NCBI GenBank assembly: GCA_944383695.1 | Contig: CALWQP010000020.1 | Location: 1 to 53,973, forward strand | From: an uncultured Mediterraneibacter sp. | Lineage (GTDB): Bacteria; Bacillota; Clostridia; Lachnospirales; Lachnospiraceae | DNA length: 53,973 bases | Reading direction: 5' to 3' | In this document: positions 10,175 through 18,956 of the stretch, in pieces | Layout of the letters: each line of letters starts with the position of its first letter | Numbering within the stretch: position 1 is the stretch's first letter | Translations under genes and position numbers: made by a program | Notes under the pieces: model-generated | Database searches by the model: none | Seen by the model: the letters and a program-made list of their open reading frames with translations, nothing else | What the model was told of the DNA's origin: nothing

Positions 10175-12193
10175 ATGATACAGAAATTTATTTACGGAGC
10201 TCCGATCCAGACTGACGCTGTGACACTTGACATTCCGGCAGAGAGCGGCTTCCCCGCTTATGGGACGGTCAGCACAAAGGAAGGGTTTTCCTTTTCTTAC
10301 ATCATGGCTGGCGATGATATCGTCTACGGTCTCGGCGAGGCAAACCGGGGCATCAACAAACGCGGTTACTGCTATATCAGCGACTGTACGGATGATCCGG
10401 AGCATACCGAGGACAAGCGCTCACTCTACGGCGCCCACAATTTCATCGTCATCGCGGGGGAACAGACTTTCGGCATGTTTTTCGACTATCCTGCCCGCCT
10501 GACATTTGATATCGGGTACACGAGAATGGACACTCTGACAGTCTCCTGCGAAAATGCAGATTTGAGTCTGTATGTGATCCATGGCGACTCTCCCTATGAC
10601 ATTGTAAAACAGTTCCGCCATATTATCGGCAGGAGCTATATCCCTCCGAAATTCGCTTTTGGTTTCGGACAGAGCCGCTGGGGATATAAAACAAAAGAAG
10701 ACTTCAGAAAAGTGGCGGAAGGCTATCGCAAAAACAACATCCCCCTGGACATGATCTATATGGATATCGACTACATGGATTCTTATAAAGATTTTACACT
10801 GGGAAAAGAATTTGAAGATTTTCCAGGATTCGTCCGGGAGATGAAGGGCAGCCACATCCGACTCATCCCTATTATCGACGCCGGCGTCAAGATCGAGGAG
10901 GGATACGATGTCTATGAAGAGGGCGTGCAGAACCGCTATTTCTGCCAGCGGACGGACGGCAGCGATTTTGTTGCCGCAGTGTGGCCCGGAGATACGCATT
11001 TCCCTGATTTTCTGAATCCGGACGCAAGAAAATGGTTCGGTGATAAATACCGCTTCCTGACCGATCAGGGCATTGAGGGCTTCTGGAACGATATGAATGA
11101 ACCGGCAATCTTCTACTCAAAAGAAGGACTGGATGAGGCAAAGGAGCTTGCCCGCCAGTTTGCGGACAGCGGAGACGGACGCTGGGACGGCGCCGGCAGC
11201 GTGGGTGTATGGCAGATGGGCGATAAACTCCGGAGCCTTGCCAACAGCCCGGAGGACTATCGCAGATTTTATCACAACATGAACGGAAAAAAAGTGCGGC
11301 ACGACAAAGTGCACAATCTTTACGGATCCAACATGACGCGCGCCGCCGGAGAAGCATTTGAGCGGATCGATCCCGACCGGCGTTTCCTCATGTTTTCGCG
11401 GTCATCTTACGTCGGGATGCACCGGTATGGCGGAGTCTGGACAGGGGATAACAAATCCTGGTGGTCCCATCTGCTCCTGAACCTGAAGATGATGCCTTCC
11501 CTGAACATGTGCGGCTTCCTCTATACCGGAGCTGACCTTGGCGGATTCGGCTCGGATACGACCCGCGAACTCCTGCTGCGTTTCCTTGCTCTTGGAGTCT
11601 TTACGCCCCTTATGAGAAATCACGCGGCGCTAGGCACAAGGGAGCAGGAATGCTACCAGTTTGAGGATATTGAAGATTTCCGCCATGTGATCGGCGTGAG
11701 ATACCGCCTGCTGCCATATCTGTACAGTGAGTACATGAAAGCGGCATTAAACGACGACCTGTATTTTAAGCCCCTCGCCTTTGTTTACCCGAAAGACAAA
11801 ATGGCAGTCCGGGTCGAGAACCAGCTCATGCTCGGAAATGAAATCATGATCGCCCCGGTATATGAACAAAACGGAAAGGGCAGATATGTATATCTGCCGG
11901 AAGAAATGAAATTCATCAAATTCCTTCCGGATGGGACCAGCAGCGAAAAAATCCTCGGGCAGGGCGTACACTATGTAGATATCGCCCTCAATGAGGTTCC
12001 GCTGTTCATCCGGAAGGGAAAATGCATCCCTGTTGTTGATGCCGCAGAATGTGTGGACAAAATAGACATGGAACATCTCCAGATGCTTGGATATGGCGGG
12101 GCTGAATATTTGCTTTACGACGATGATGGAGTGCATAAGGATTATGACAATAAGAAAAATTACCGCACGTTAACAAATATCATCCTCTCATAA
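10175..12193 (+). CDS. GH31 alpha-glucosidase
   Basis: 672-residue retaining glycoside hydrolase of family 31, which releases glucose or xylose from alpha-linked sugars. The catalytic nucleophile is the Asp in GFWNDMNEPAIF (about residue 307) and the likely acid/base Asp is in GVWTGDNKSWW (about 427). The N-terminal beta domain and the C-terminal beta-sandwich are both present. There is no signal peptide, so it should act in the cytoplasm on imported oligosaccharides. Its Shine-Dalgarno AAGGAGG is 8 bases upstream. It stands alone and converges on the large ABC gene with 9 bases between stops. Confidence 0.93.
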   Translation: MIQKFIYGAPIQTDAVTLDIPAESGFPAYGTVSTKEGFSFSYIMAGDDIVYGLGEANRGINKRGYCYISDCTDDPEHTEDKRSLYGAHNFIVIAGEQTFGMFFDYPARLTFDIGYTRMDTLTVSCENADLSLYVIHGDSPYDIVKQFRHIIGRSYIPPKFAFGFGQSRWGYKTKEDFRKVAEGYRKNNIPLDMIYMDIDYMDSYKDFTLGKEFEDFPGFVREMKGSHIRLIPIIDAGVKIEEGYDVYEEGVQNRYFCQRTDGSDFVAAVWPGDTHFPDFLNPDARKWFGDKYRFLTDQGIEGFWNDMNEPAIFYSKEGLDEAKELARQFADSGDGRWDGAGSVGVWQMGDKLRSLANSPEDYRRFYHNMNGKKVRHDKVHNLYGSNMTRAAGEAFERIDPDRRFLMFSRSSYVGMHRYGGVWTGDNKSWWSHLLLNLKMMPSLNMCGFLYTGADLGGFGSDTTRELLLRFLALGVFTPLMRNHAALGTREQECYQFEDIEDFRHVIGVRYRLLPYLYSEYMKAALNDDLYFKPLAFVYPKDKMAVRVENQLMLGNEIMIAPVYEQNGKGRYVYLPEEMKFIKFLPDGTSSEKILGQGVHYVDIALNEVPLFIRKGKCIPVVDAAECVDKIDMEHLQMLGYGGAEYLLYDDDGVHKDYDNKKNYRTLTNIILS

Positions 12194-12202
12194 AACATGC
12201 TG

Positions 12203-15200
12203 TTACTCTGTCCGCAGCGCCGTCACCGGGTCGCTCTTTGCAGCTTTCCTGGACGGAATGATCCCGCCGATCAGTGTCAGCACGATGCTCAGCAGGATCA
12301 GGATGACTGCCGGGACGACCGGGAGCACGGCGCTTACATTGTCTGTTCCTGCCAGAAAGTGTATCAGCATGTTGCCGGGTATGAGGATGAGCAGCGACAG
12401 CCCGATGCCGATCAGTCCCGCGCACAGTCCGATGATAAAGGTCTCTGCATTGAACACCTGTGAGATATTCCCCTTTGACGCCCCGATGGCGCGCAGGATC
12501 CCGATCTCCTTCTTCCGCTCCAGCACGCTGATATAAGTGATGACTCCGATCATGATGGAGGACACGATAAGGGAGATTGCCACAAAAGCAATCAGTACAT
12601 AACTGATGATATCAATGATATCTGTCACAGAGGACATCAGGGTGCCCACCACATCCGTGTAGGTGATCACCTGCTCTTCTTTCCCCTCTGCCTCCATCCG
12701 GCTGTTGTATCCATCCAGGATATTGACGACCTGTTCTTTACTCTCAAAGTCTTTGGGATAGATATCAATGCCGCTTGGCACGTCAAAGTCTACATACCCC
12801 AGATTCCGCAGATTGCTCTCATAGGACGCGCTGTCGCCGGAACTCATGGACATCATAAGTTCCGCCAGCTCATCCCCGGTCATATTCATCTGAAACGCAT
12901 CGGCAAATGCCTCTGCATTGATGTTCATCGCTCCTGAAAGCGAACTCTGGAGGCTGCTTCCCACCTGGGACATCGCCTGTTTCATCGCATTCTCCATCCC
13001 GGAAGCCAGCTGTCCCATCACCTGCTGCAGGGCGGATGAAATCTGGGTCTGTATCGCCTGCCCGACCGCGCTGCTGTAGGAGGACATGGCTGTCTGCATA
13101 TAGGATCCGACTGCTCCTGATATCTGCTGACCCAGACTGTCCATGTCTACCACTTGGGCAAGCCCCTCCGACAGTCTCTGCTGCCCATCCGGTGTGCTGA
13201 GATAGTCAAGAAAATATTCCGGCATTTTACTCGGGTCAGGTCCGTTGCCTGCCGCGGCGTACACCTGATACCCTGCGGCAAGCTCTGAGGCAAGCTTCTG
13301 GATCTGTTCGGATGTGATCGTTACATTATCCGCAATTCCCCCGAAGATTTCTCCCGCCCACTTGTTCAGGATTTCCCGGGCTTCTGCTGTCCCGAGATAC
13401 TCGAGGAGATAGGTGTCGAATTGATCCGGGTCTGTATAACCTTTATCAGCCACATACCGGCCAAAGCCGCTCATGACCTCTGTGATCATGCCTTTCAGGT
13501 CATCCACGGTCACTGTGATGCCATCTCCGGACTGGATGATCTCACTGATATTGTTCCTCAGGATCTCCTGGGCTTCCGGGGTGGACAGATAATTCTGAAA
13601 CGCTTCCCCCAGCCCGGAATAATCCGCCTCAGGGTGCTCCCGGGCATATGCCTGATACCCTTCCATCAGGCTGCCTGCAAGTGCTGACATTCCGTCCGGA
13701 GACACTGTAACGTCCAGATTTCCCAGGATATCGCCCAGACTGAGCGCCGGCATTTCAGGCAGGTCGACTGAGACTGCCCCCAGGTCCACCATGCCGGACA
13801 GATTGAGAGAGCTTCCGGCTGGATCAAAAACGCCAGAGAGCTCCAGGGAATTCCCCATGCCGGAAAATGCATCCGCATCAAATCCGAATGCCTCCCGGAG
13901 CTTCCCTTCATCCACAGTAATCAGAGACTGCATATCAAAATCATCCCCGCTGTCTTCTCCGAACGGCTCTCCGGTAAACACATTGACAGAAGGCTCTGCA
14001 AGCTGCTGTTTTACGATTTCCTCCTGCGCCGCCTGCTCTGCCACATGCTTTGTCAGAGATGCAGGATAGCAGATCCCTGTGCTCAGTGCCGACGCATTGG
14101 CGTCCCTGGAAGGCTGGACGACTCCGACAATGGTCAGCTTCTCTCCGTTTCCCACAAGCTGTCTCATATATTGCCGGTCGTTTGTTTTGTCTCTCCACAC
14201 GTGATACTGGCTGTCATACTCATAGTAATCCGCACTGTTCACAAGCCGGAAGGTGATTCCGAGGATGTCGTCATAAGAATAGGTTCCCATGTCCGCAGGG
14301 GTATCCACATTTTCCTCATTGATAAACTGGCGGACCATCTCGTCTAACTCCAGCGGATCGCGCAGCCCCATTGTATACAGCATGAAATCGCTCATGCTCC
14401 CTCCAGCGGTGAGCACCAGCACACACTCGTTATAATTCTCCGGCCAGCGCCCTGCCTTTACATCATACTGCCTTTCATACAGATCCGGGTTCTCAGGCAT
14501 CTCATAGAATACATTTGTGCTCATCATCGAGGACATGATACTGTTCGAGCTGGAAGATGACCCCAGTCCCATTGCTTCAAAAGACGTATCCGGGTGTACC
14601 TTCCGTACCGTGTCCCCCTCTTCCCGGTAAATCTGCGGGACTACGTTGTAAGAATACTCGATGGCATTGGTATATTTTTCGATTCCGCTCTCACCGCTGT
14701 CCAGATATTTTTTCAGAGACTCCAGGTCGTTGGAATCCATTGTGGAAAACATATCTGTCACCATCTCGACCACCCGGATGTCACCGGATTCCTTCTGCCC
14801 GCTTTCCCCTGCCGCCTCATCACTGACCAGAATGGAGCTGAAATCAAATCCTGTGCTCTGGATCTGGAGAGGATATTCTGAGAGTGTCTCCTCCTCAATA
14901 TCCTTGATATAATCATTTACTCCGGTCGAGAGCGACAGGATGAGCGCAATGCCGATAATACCTATAGACCCGGCAAATGCCGTCAGCAATGTGCGCGCCT
15001 TTTTTGTCTTCAGATTGTTAAAGCTTAAGGAAAGCGCCGTGAGGAAAGACATGGAAGCCTTTCCCATATTCCTGTGTTCCGGCGCTTCCATCTCCTCTTC
15101 CCGGATCACATATTCATCACTGTCAGAAATAATCTTTCCATCCTTCAGGTTCACGATGCGGGTGGCATATTCCTGTGCCAACTCCGGGTTGTGGGTCACC

Positions 15201-15808
15201 ATCACGACAAGACGGTCTCGTGCCACTTCCTTCAGCAATTCCATGACCTGCACACTGGTCTCGCTGTCAAGCGCTCCGGTAGGCTCATCGGCAAGAAGGA
15301 TATCCGGGTCATTGACGAGCGCCCTGGCAATGGCCACTCTCTGCATCTGGCCGCCTGAGAGCTGGTTCGGTTTCTTGTGGACCTGTTCTCCCAGCCCTAC
15401 CTGTGCAAGCGCCTGTCTCGCCCTCCTCCTCCTCTCTGCCTTGCCGATGCCGGAGATCGTCAGGGCAAGCTCCACATTTGCAAGGATAGTCTGGTGTGGA
15501 ATCAGGTTATAGCTCTGAAATACAAAACCGATCGTATGGTTTCGGTAAGAATCCCAGTCCCTGTCCTTATATTTTTTCGTAGAAATCCCATTGATGATCA
15601 GGTCTCCGCTGTCATAGCGGTCCAATCCTCCTATAATATTAAGAAGCGTCGTCTTTCCCGATCCACTCGCTCCCAGGATTGCGACAAACTCATTGTCTCT
15701 TAAGTTCAGGCTCACTTTGTCAAGAGCTTTCTGTATCAGACTTCCGGTGCGGTACTCCTTACAGATGTCTCTGATCTGAAGCATAGATGTCTCTCCCTTC
15801 TGTGTCAA
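12203..15808 (-). CDS. MacB/FtsX-type ABC transporter with large external domain
   Basis: 1201-residue fusion. Residues 1-230 form a LolD/MacB-like ATPase (GASGSGKTT, LSGGQMQRVAIARALV, ILLADEPTGALD). One membrane segment follows at about 275-295, then an external domain of about 780 residues, then three C-terminal FtsX-type helices ending IPSRKAAKSDPVTALRTE. The external part carries three related segments, each ending in Y-L-(S/G)-T-x-x-x-x-x-L near residues 740, 803 and 868, followed by a Ser/Gln/Met-rich coiled region (about 890-960). MacB-like pumps act by mechanotransmission on extracellular or envelope substrates such as peptides. Substrate unknown; it stands alone with no two-component system next to it. 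Confidence 0.88.
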   Translation of the reverse strand: MTQKGETSMLQIRDICKEYRTGSLIQKALDKVSLNLRDNEFVAILGASGSGKTTLLNIIGGLDRYDSGDLIINGISTKKYKDRDWDSYRNHTIGFVFQSYNLIPHQTILANVELALTISGIGKAERRRRARQALAQVGLGEQVHKKPNQLSGGQMQRVAIARALVNDPDILLADEPTGALDSETSVQVMELLKEVARDRLVVMVTHNPELAQEYATRIVNLKDGKIISDSDEYVIREEEMEAPEHRNMGKASMSFLTALSLSFNNLKTKKARTLLTAFAGSIGIIGIALILSLSTGVNDYIKDIEEETLSEYPLQIQSTGFDFSSILVSDEAAGESGQKESGDIRVVEMVTDMFSTMDSNDLESLKKYLDSGESGIEKYTNAIEYSYNVVPQIYREEGDTVRKVHPDTSFEAMGLGSSSSSNSIMSSMMSTNVFYEMPENPDLYERQYDVKAGRWPENYNECVLVLTAGGSMSDFMLYTMGLRDPLELDEMVRQFINEENVDTPADMGTYSYDDILGITFRLVNSADYYEYDSQYHVWRDKTNDRQYMRQLVGNGEKLTIVGVVQPSRDANASALSTGICYPASLTKHVAEQAAQEEIVKQQLAEPSVNVFTGEPFGEDSGDDFDMQSLITVDEGKLREAFGFDADAFSGMGNSLELSGVFDPAGSSLNLSGMVDLGAVSVDLPEMPALSLGDILGNLDVTVSPDGMSALAGSLMEGYQAYAREHPEADYSGLGEAFQNYLSTPEAQEILRNNISEIIQSGDGITVTVDDLKGMITEVMSGFGRYVADKGYTDPDQFDTYLLEYLGTAEAREILNKWAGEIFGGIADNVTITSEQIQKLASELAAGYQVYAAAGNGPDPSKMPEYFLDYLSTPDGQQRLSEGLAQVVDMDSLGQQISGAVGSYMQTAMSSYSSAVGQAIQTQISSALQQVMGQLASGMENAMKQAMSQVGSSLQSSLSGAMNINAEAFADAFQMNMTGDELAELMMSMSSGDSASYESNLRNLGYVDFDVPSGIDIYPKDFESKEQVVNILDGYNSRMEAEGKEEQVITYTDVVGTLMSSVTDIIDIISYVLIAFVAISLIVSSIMIGVITYISVLERKKEIGILRAIGASKGNISQVFNAETFIIGLCAGLIGIGLSLLILIPGNMLIHFLAGTDNVSAVLPVVPAVILILLSIVLTLIGGIIPSRKAAKSDPVTALRTE

Positions 15809-15886
15809 TGTTCCTATTCTATCACATTTCGAAACATTTCACTATATGCCTCCGCACTCTCTTCACACTCTGTTCACAAATTATAA

Positions 15887-15931
15887 CGATTTGGGACGTA
15901 GTAAAAATCGATTTTACTACGTCCCAAATCG
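15887..15931. repeat. Perfect 20-bp inverted repeat
   Basis: Arms 15887-15906 and 15912-15931 are perfectly complementary over 20 bp around the 5-base centre ATCGA. It lies between the spoVAB stop (15949) and the ABC start (15808). It could end spoVAB transcription, but there is no T-run after the stem on the minus strand, so a dispersed palindromic repeat is also possible. Confidence 0.8.
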
Positions 15932-15948
15932 CGAAAAAGTAATCCCAG

Positions 15949-16395
15949 CTACCATCCTCTGAAGAAAAAGAGCCATGCCCCCAGCCCTTTTCCTATCGCC
16001 ACGCTTACCGTCAACGCCGTAATATATCTGACGATCCGAGCGCGCCGCATAAATACCGGAAACACATTTAATATCTCTGCCAGAGCCATGGACCAGCACC
16101 CTACAAAGATGCCTGCAAAAATGCCGAATATGCCGAGAAGGCCCCATCCGGCAGAAGCCTGCGCCCCTCCGGCGGTCAGGCCGATCTGAAATATATAGAC
16201 CAGATTGCCCAGAATGCCTCCCAGCGCCACGCTTGATTCATAGAGGAGTATCTTATCCGCTGTGTGCGTACGGTCAGCAAAATCTGCCACCACGCCCAGC
16301 TCGACAATAAATGCAAACAGCCCTCCTGCCACAGCCACCCCTGCGCTAAGTCCGATGACTGCCAGAAGGATCTGCTGCGCCCATTGTACCCACAT
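15949..16395 (-). CDS. spoVAB: Stage V sporulation protein AB
   Basis: 148 residues with about five membrane helices, matching SpoVAB in length (141 in Bacillus subtilis) and in the ELGVVADFADRTHTADK and LLYE segments. SpoVA proteins sit in the spore inner membrane and are needed for dipicolinic acid movement, though the role of AB is not established. It overlaps spoVAA by 50 bases and is the last gene of the spoIIA-sigF-spoVA run. The other spoVA genes (AC, AD, AE) are not in the window. Confidence 0.9.
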   Translation of the reverse strand: MWVQWAQQILLAVIGLSAGVAVAGGLFAFIVELGVVADFADRTHTADKILLYESSVALGGILGNLVYIFQIGLTAGGAQASAGWGLLGIFGIFAGIFVGCWSMALAEILNVFPVFMRRARIVRYITALTVSVAIGKGLGAWLFFFRGW

Positions 16396-17017
16396 CCATT
16401 TCCTCCCCCTTCCTTGCCGCGTCTTCGATCAGTGTTGTCTGGATATCATTTTCATACAGCCGCATCTGGATTTCCATGGGCGTGGGGTCTACGGTAAAGC
16501 GTTTTTTGCCGAAATGGTTAAAGAAAATAAGGATTCCAACCGTGATGCCGATGGAATATGCAATCTCAAGTATTGTAAATCCGCTCGTCTCCTGGCCCGT
16601 GACCAGTTCATGGATTTGTCCGAACAGCTTCGTTACGTCCACATCGTTGTTAAATGCCATGATGGAAAATGCAGCCCCGCAGAAAGTAACCGCCACGACA
16701 AATACTGTTTTCAATATGTGCCATGCAAGAGGCGGGGTCTTTTGGTCCTCATAAGTCACAATAATATCCGTCTCTCCCATGTTCTGTATCTCAATTCCCG
16801 GACACTTCTCATGGATACAGGCGATGATCTTCAGGACGGACACCACGCACCTCTGCTGCCCCGGCTTTTTAAACTTTATGATCTTTATCGCCTTTATCTT
16901 CGGCGGGATTGTTTTGTCCGAACATTCCATAGTCAGGATATCCCCCAGCGTCACATCCGGTTTCGTCACTTCCACGTCCCGGTCCCCTTTGATATAAAGT
17001 ACAGCATTAGAAGACAT
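16346..17017 (-). CDS. spoVAA: Stage V sporulation protein AA
   Basis: 223 residues: a soluble N-terminal part (1-90, with IKGDRDVEV and the VTLGDI segment) and two membrane segments (about 100-125 and 150-170), as in SpoVAA. It is made in the forespore and ends in the spore inner membrane. The start overlaps the end of the small 88-residue gene by 11 bases and its end overlaps spoVAB, so the cluster is translationally coupled. Confidence 0.9.
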   Translation of the reverse strand: MSSNAVLYIKGDRDVEVTKPDVTLGDILTMECSDKTIPPKIKAIKIIKFKKPGQQRCVVSVLKIIACIHEKCPGIEIQNMGETDIIVTYEDQKTPPLAWHILKTVFVVAVTFCGAAFSIMAFNNDVDVTKLFGQIHELVTGQETSGFTILEIAYSIGITVGILIFFNHFGKKRFTVDPTPMEIQMRLYENDIQTTLIEDAARKGEEMDVGTMGAADPSGSHRT

Positions 17018-17273
17018 AAGCTGCCTCCTGCGGGTTTTCCGCGTCGCTTTCCTCTGCCGTCCGGGAACTGTCCTTTCGTCTGGTCTCTACCCCGGATGTA
17101 CTGTGCTGTCCGGCTCTTATCAGAAATCCTTCTGTCCCCTGCTCCTGCGGCGCGCTGTAATAATAGATCACTCCGATCACTACTGCCGCAAGGACTACCA
17201 CCAGAAGGCAGAGCCATATCTTCTTTCGCCCGTCTTCCATACTGTTCACCTGACCTTTCTGCTTTTGTTCCAT
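17007..17273 (-). CDS. Small single-pass membrane protein in the sigF-spoVA gap
   Basis: 88 residues, or 77 if it starts at the second Met (residue 12). It has a short charged N-terminus, one membrane helix (about 19-41) and a hydrophilic C-terminal tail. I do not recognise a family. It is placed between sigF and spoVAA, which are adjacent in many spore formers, and it overlaps spoVAA, so it is probably expressed in the forespore with them. A spore-membrane role is inferred from position only. Confidence 0.65.
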   Translation of the reverse strand: MEQKQKGQVNSMEDGRKKIWLCLLVVVLAAVVIGVIYYYSAPQEQGTEGFLIRAGQHSTSGVETRRKDSSRTAEESDAENPQEAAYVF

Positions 17274-17384
17274 ACCGGTATCTTCAGCCCGGCGCGCCTG
17301 CGCCCTTATACTGATATACGGTGCTGTAAGACTTAGTATCCGGATTTTCCGCAGAATTATTCATCTCTTTCATTTAATCCCATG

Positions 17385-18101
17385 TCAGGTCCCCAGATTT
17401 CTCAGATTGTTAAGGATCTTTTTCTCCATGCGTGACACCTGCACCTGCGATATCCCCATCATCTTTCCCACATCGGTCTGTGTTTTATCCGCAAAATACC
17501 GCAGATAAATCAACTGTCTTTCCTGCGCGTCCAGCGTCTCCAGAAGCTGTTTTAACACCATCAGGTCCAGGATTTTGTCTTCCCTTCTCTCCTTTTCTTC
17601 AATCTTATCCAGCAGGCGGATCTCACTGCCTTCCTTCTGATGGATCGGCCGGTAAAGGGACTCTACCTCTCCGCCCGCCTCCATTGCCTGCACCAGTTCT
17701 TCCTTATCCACTCCCAGGTCTTCTGATATCTCTTCCAGAGTAGGTTCTCTCCCCAGCTCTGCGCTGAGCCATTCCCTTGCCTGCAGGCTCTTATAAGCAA
17801 GCTCTTTTAATGACCTGCTGACTTTGATCATGCCGTCGTCCCGCAGAAAGCGCTTGATTTCCCCTGAAATCATAGGTACTGCATAAGTCGAGAATTTCAC
17901 ATCGTAGGATATGTCAAATTTATCTATCGCTTTCAACAGTCCGATACTGCCAATCTGGAACAGATCCTCCGGCTCTGTGCCTCTGCCGTAGAACCGCTTC
18001 ACAACACACCAGATAAGTCCCACATTTTCTTCCACAAGCTGTTCTCTCGCTTCTTTATCCCCGGCGTGTGATTTCTGTATCAAAGCGATCGTGTGGTCCA
18101 T
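17385..18101 (-). CDS. sigF: RNA polymerase sigma-F factor
   Basis: 238-residue sporulation sigma factor that starts forespore transcription. Region 2 (DLFQIGSIGLLKAIDKFD, then FSTYAVPMISGEIKRFLRD) and region 4 (QTDVGKMMGISQVQVSRME) are both clear. The open frame continues 65 codons upstream of this start, into spoIIAB sequence; I place the start at 18101 (MDHTIALIQKSH) because GGAAGGGA lies just upstream and homologues begin there. It overlaps the end of spoIIAB by 22 bases, in line with the coupled expression of sigma-F and its anti-sigma factor. Confidence 0.95.
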   Translation of the reverse strand: MDHTIALIQKSHAGDKEAREQLVEENVGLIWCVVKRFYGRGTEPEDLFQIGSIGLLKAIDKFDISYDVKFSTYAVPMISGEIKRFLRDDGMIKVSRSLKELAYKSLQAREWLSAELGREPTLEEISEDLGVDKEELVQAMEAGGEVESLYRPIHQKEGSEIRLLDKIEEKERREDKILDLMVLKQLLETLDAQERQLIYLRYFADKTQTDVGKMMGISQVQVSRMEKKILNNLRNLGT

Positions 18102-18535
18102 ATTTCCCTTCCTTTTCCGATAGCCTTTTTCATCCTCACCTTTGTCCCTTTTCCGGGTTCGGACTCCACCTCCAAGCTGTCCATGAAGGCTTCCATAAAA
18201 GCAAATCCCATGCCGGACCGGTCCTGCTCCGGTTTCGTGGTGAACATAGGCTGCATCGCCTCTTCTACATTTTCGATGCCTTTTCCTTTGTCGCACACCT
18301 CCACCGTAAAGACATTATCCTCAATGCGGCACCGGATATGCACTTTATGTATCTCGTTCTCATATCCGTGGATGATCGCATTCGTCACGGCTTCTGACAC
18401 GGCAGTCTTGACATCCGCCACTTCCTCCACGGTGGGATTTAACTGCGTAAGGAACGACGCCACTGCCACCCTTGCGAATCCCTCATTTGCCGACCTGCTC
18501 TCAAACCGGATTTCCATTTCATTTGTATTTTTCAT
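18080..18535 (-). CDS. spoIIAB: Anti-sigma F factor (serine kinase)
   Basis: 151-residue GHKL-fold kinase. The N box (EAVTNAIIHGYEN) and the G1/G2 boxes (VCDKGKGI, DRSGMGFAFMEAF) are intact. SpoIIAB binds sigma-F and keeps it inactive, and phosphorylates SpoIIAA; release in the forespore starts the compartment-specific programme. The start overlaps the spoIIAA stop (ATGA at 18532-18535), the usual coupled order. Confidence 0.96.
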   Translation of the reverse strand: MKNTNEMEIRFESRSANEGFARVAVASFLTQLNPTVEEVADVKTAVSEAVTNAIIHGYENEIHKVHIRCRIEDNVFTVEVCDKGKGIENVEEAMQPMFTTKPEQDRSGMGFAFMEAFMDSLEVESEPGKGTKVRMKKAIGKGREIWTTRSL

Positions 18536-18846
18536 ACCGCATCCTCCTCATATATCTGCATTATTTTTGTCACTCCCGAGAGTGTAAGTATCTTTTTTAT
18601 CCTTGCATTCGCATGGACTGCCCAGACCTCTCCTCCGATCAGGCAGATCGTCTTATATCTTCCCATGATCACCCCTATCCCGGAACTATCCATAAAATCT
18701 GTTTTCTCGAAATCAAAGATTATATATTTAATGTGGTTCCGGTCAATTACTGCATCCGCCTCCCTCCTGATCTCCTCCGCATTGTGATGGTCCACCTCGC
18801 GGGGCAGATAGATGGTAAGACAGTTCTCCTGCACCTGATATTTCAT
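18532..18846 (-). CDS. spoIIAA: Anti-anti-sigma factor SpoIIAA
   Basis: 104-residue STAS-domain protein. The phosphorylated serine is in FMDSSGIGVIMGRYK (about residues 55-60). In its unphosphorylated state it binds SpoIIAB and frees sigma-F. It is the first gene of the operon, with AGGAG 6 bases before the ATG. A small hairpin and a short leader separate it from the terminator of the upstream TPR gene. Confidence 0.96.
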   Translation of the reverse strand: MKYQVQENCLTIYLPREVDHHNAEEIRREADAVIDRNHIKYIIFDFEKTDFMDSSGIGVIMGRYKTICLIGGEVWAVHANARIKKILTLSGVTKIMQIYEEDAV

Positions 18847-18861
18847 GCTGCTCCTCCCCTG

Positions 18862-18880
18862 AAAGGGGCCTGACCCCTTT
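18862..18880 (-). other. Hairpin in the spoIIAA leader
   Basis: AAAGGGG (18862-18868) and CCCCTTT (18874-18880) form a perfect 7-bp stem with a 5-base loop just upstream of the spoIIAA ribosome site. It may affect start-site access; no T-run follows, so it is not a terminator. Confidence 0.45.
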
Positions 18881-18904
18881 GACTAATATTGTTCGAATTG
18901 TATA

Positions 18905-18938
18905 CAAAAAAGGATGTACTTCTCCGTACATCCTTTTC
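18905..18938 (-). terminator. Intrinsic terminator after the TPR gene
   Basis: On the minus strand AAAGGATGTAC and GTACATCCTTT form an 11-bp stem with a 6-base loop, followed by a run of six T. It lies 20 bases after the TPR gene stop and before spoIIAA, so it ends the valS transcription unit and insulates the sporulation operon. Confidence 0.88.
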
Positions 18939-18956
18939 TTTCGTAACTGTCTTATT

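Noticed and set aside
16264-16497. Short overlapping plus-strand frames near spoVAA/spoVAB
   Set aside because: Shadows of the overlapping sporulation genes.
16262-17314. Plus-strand frame of 350 codons
   Set aside because: Antisense to spoVAA, spoVAB and the 88-codon gene; Cys/His/Arg/Pro-rich nonsense composition.
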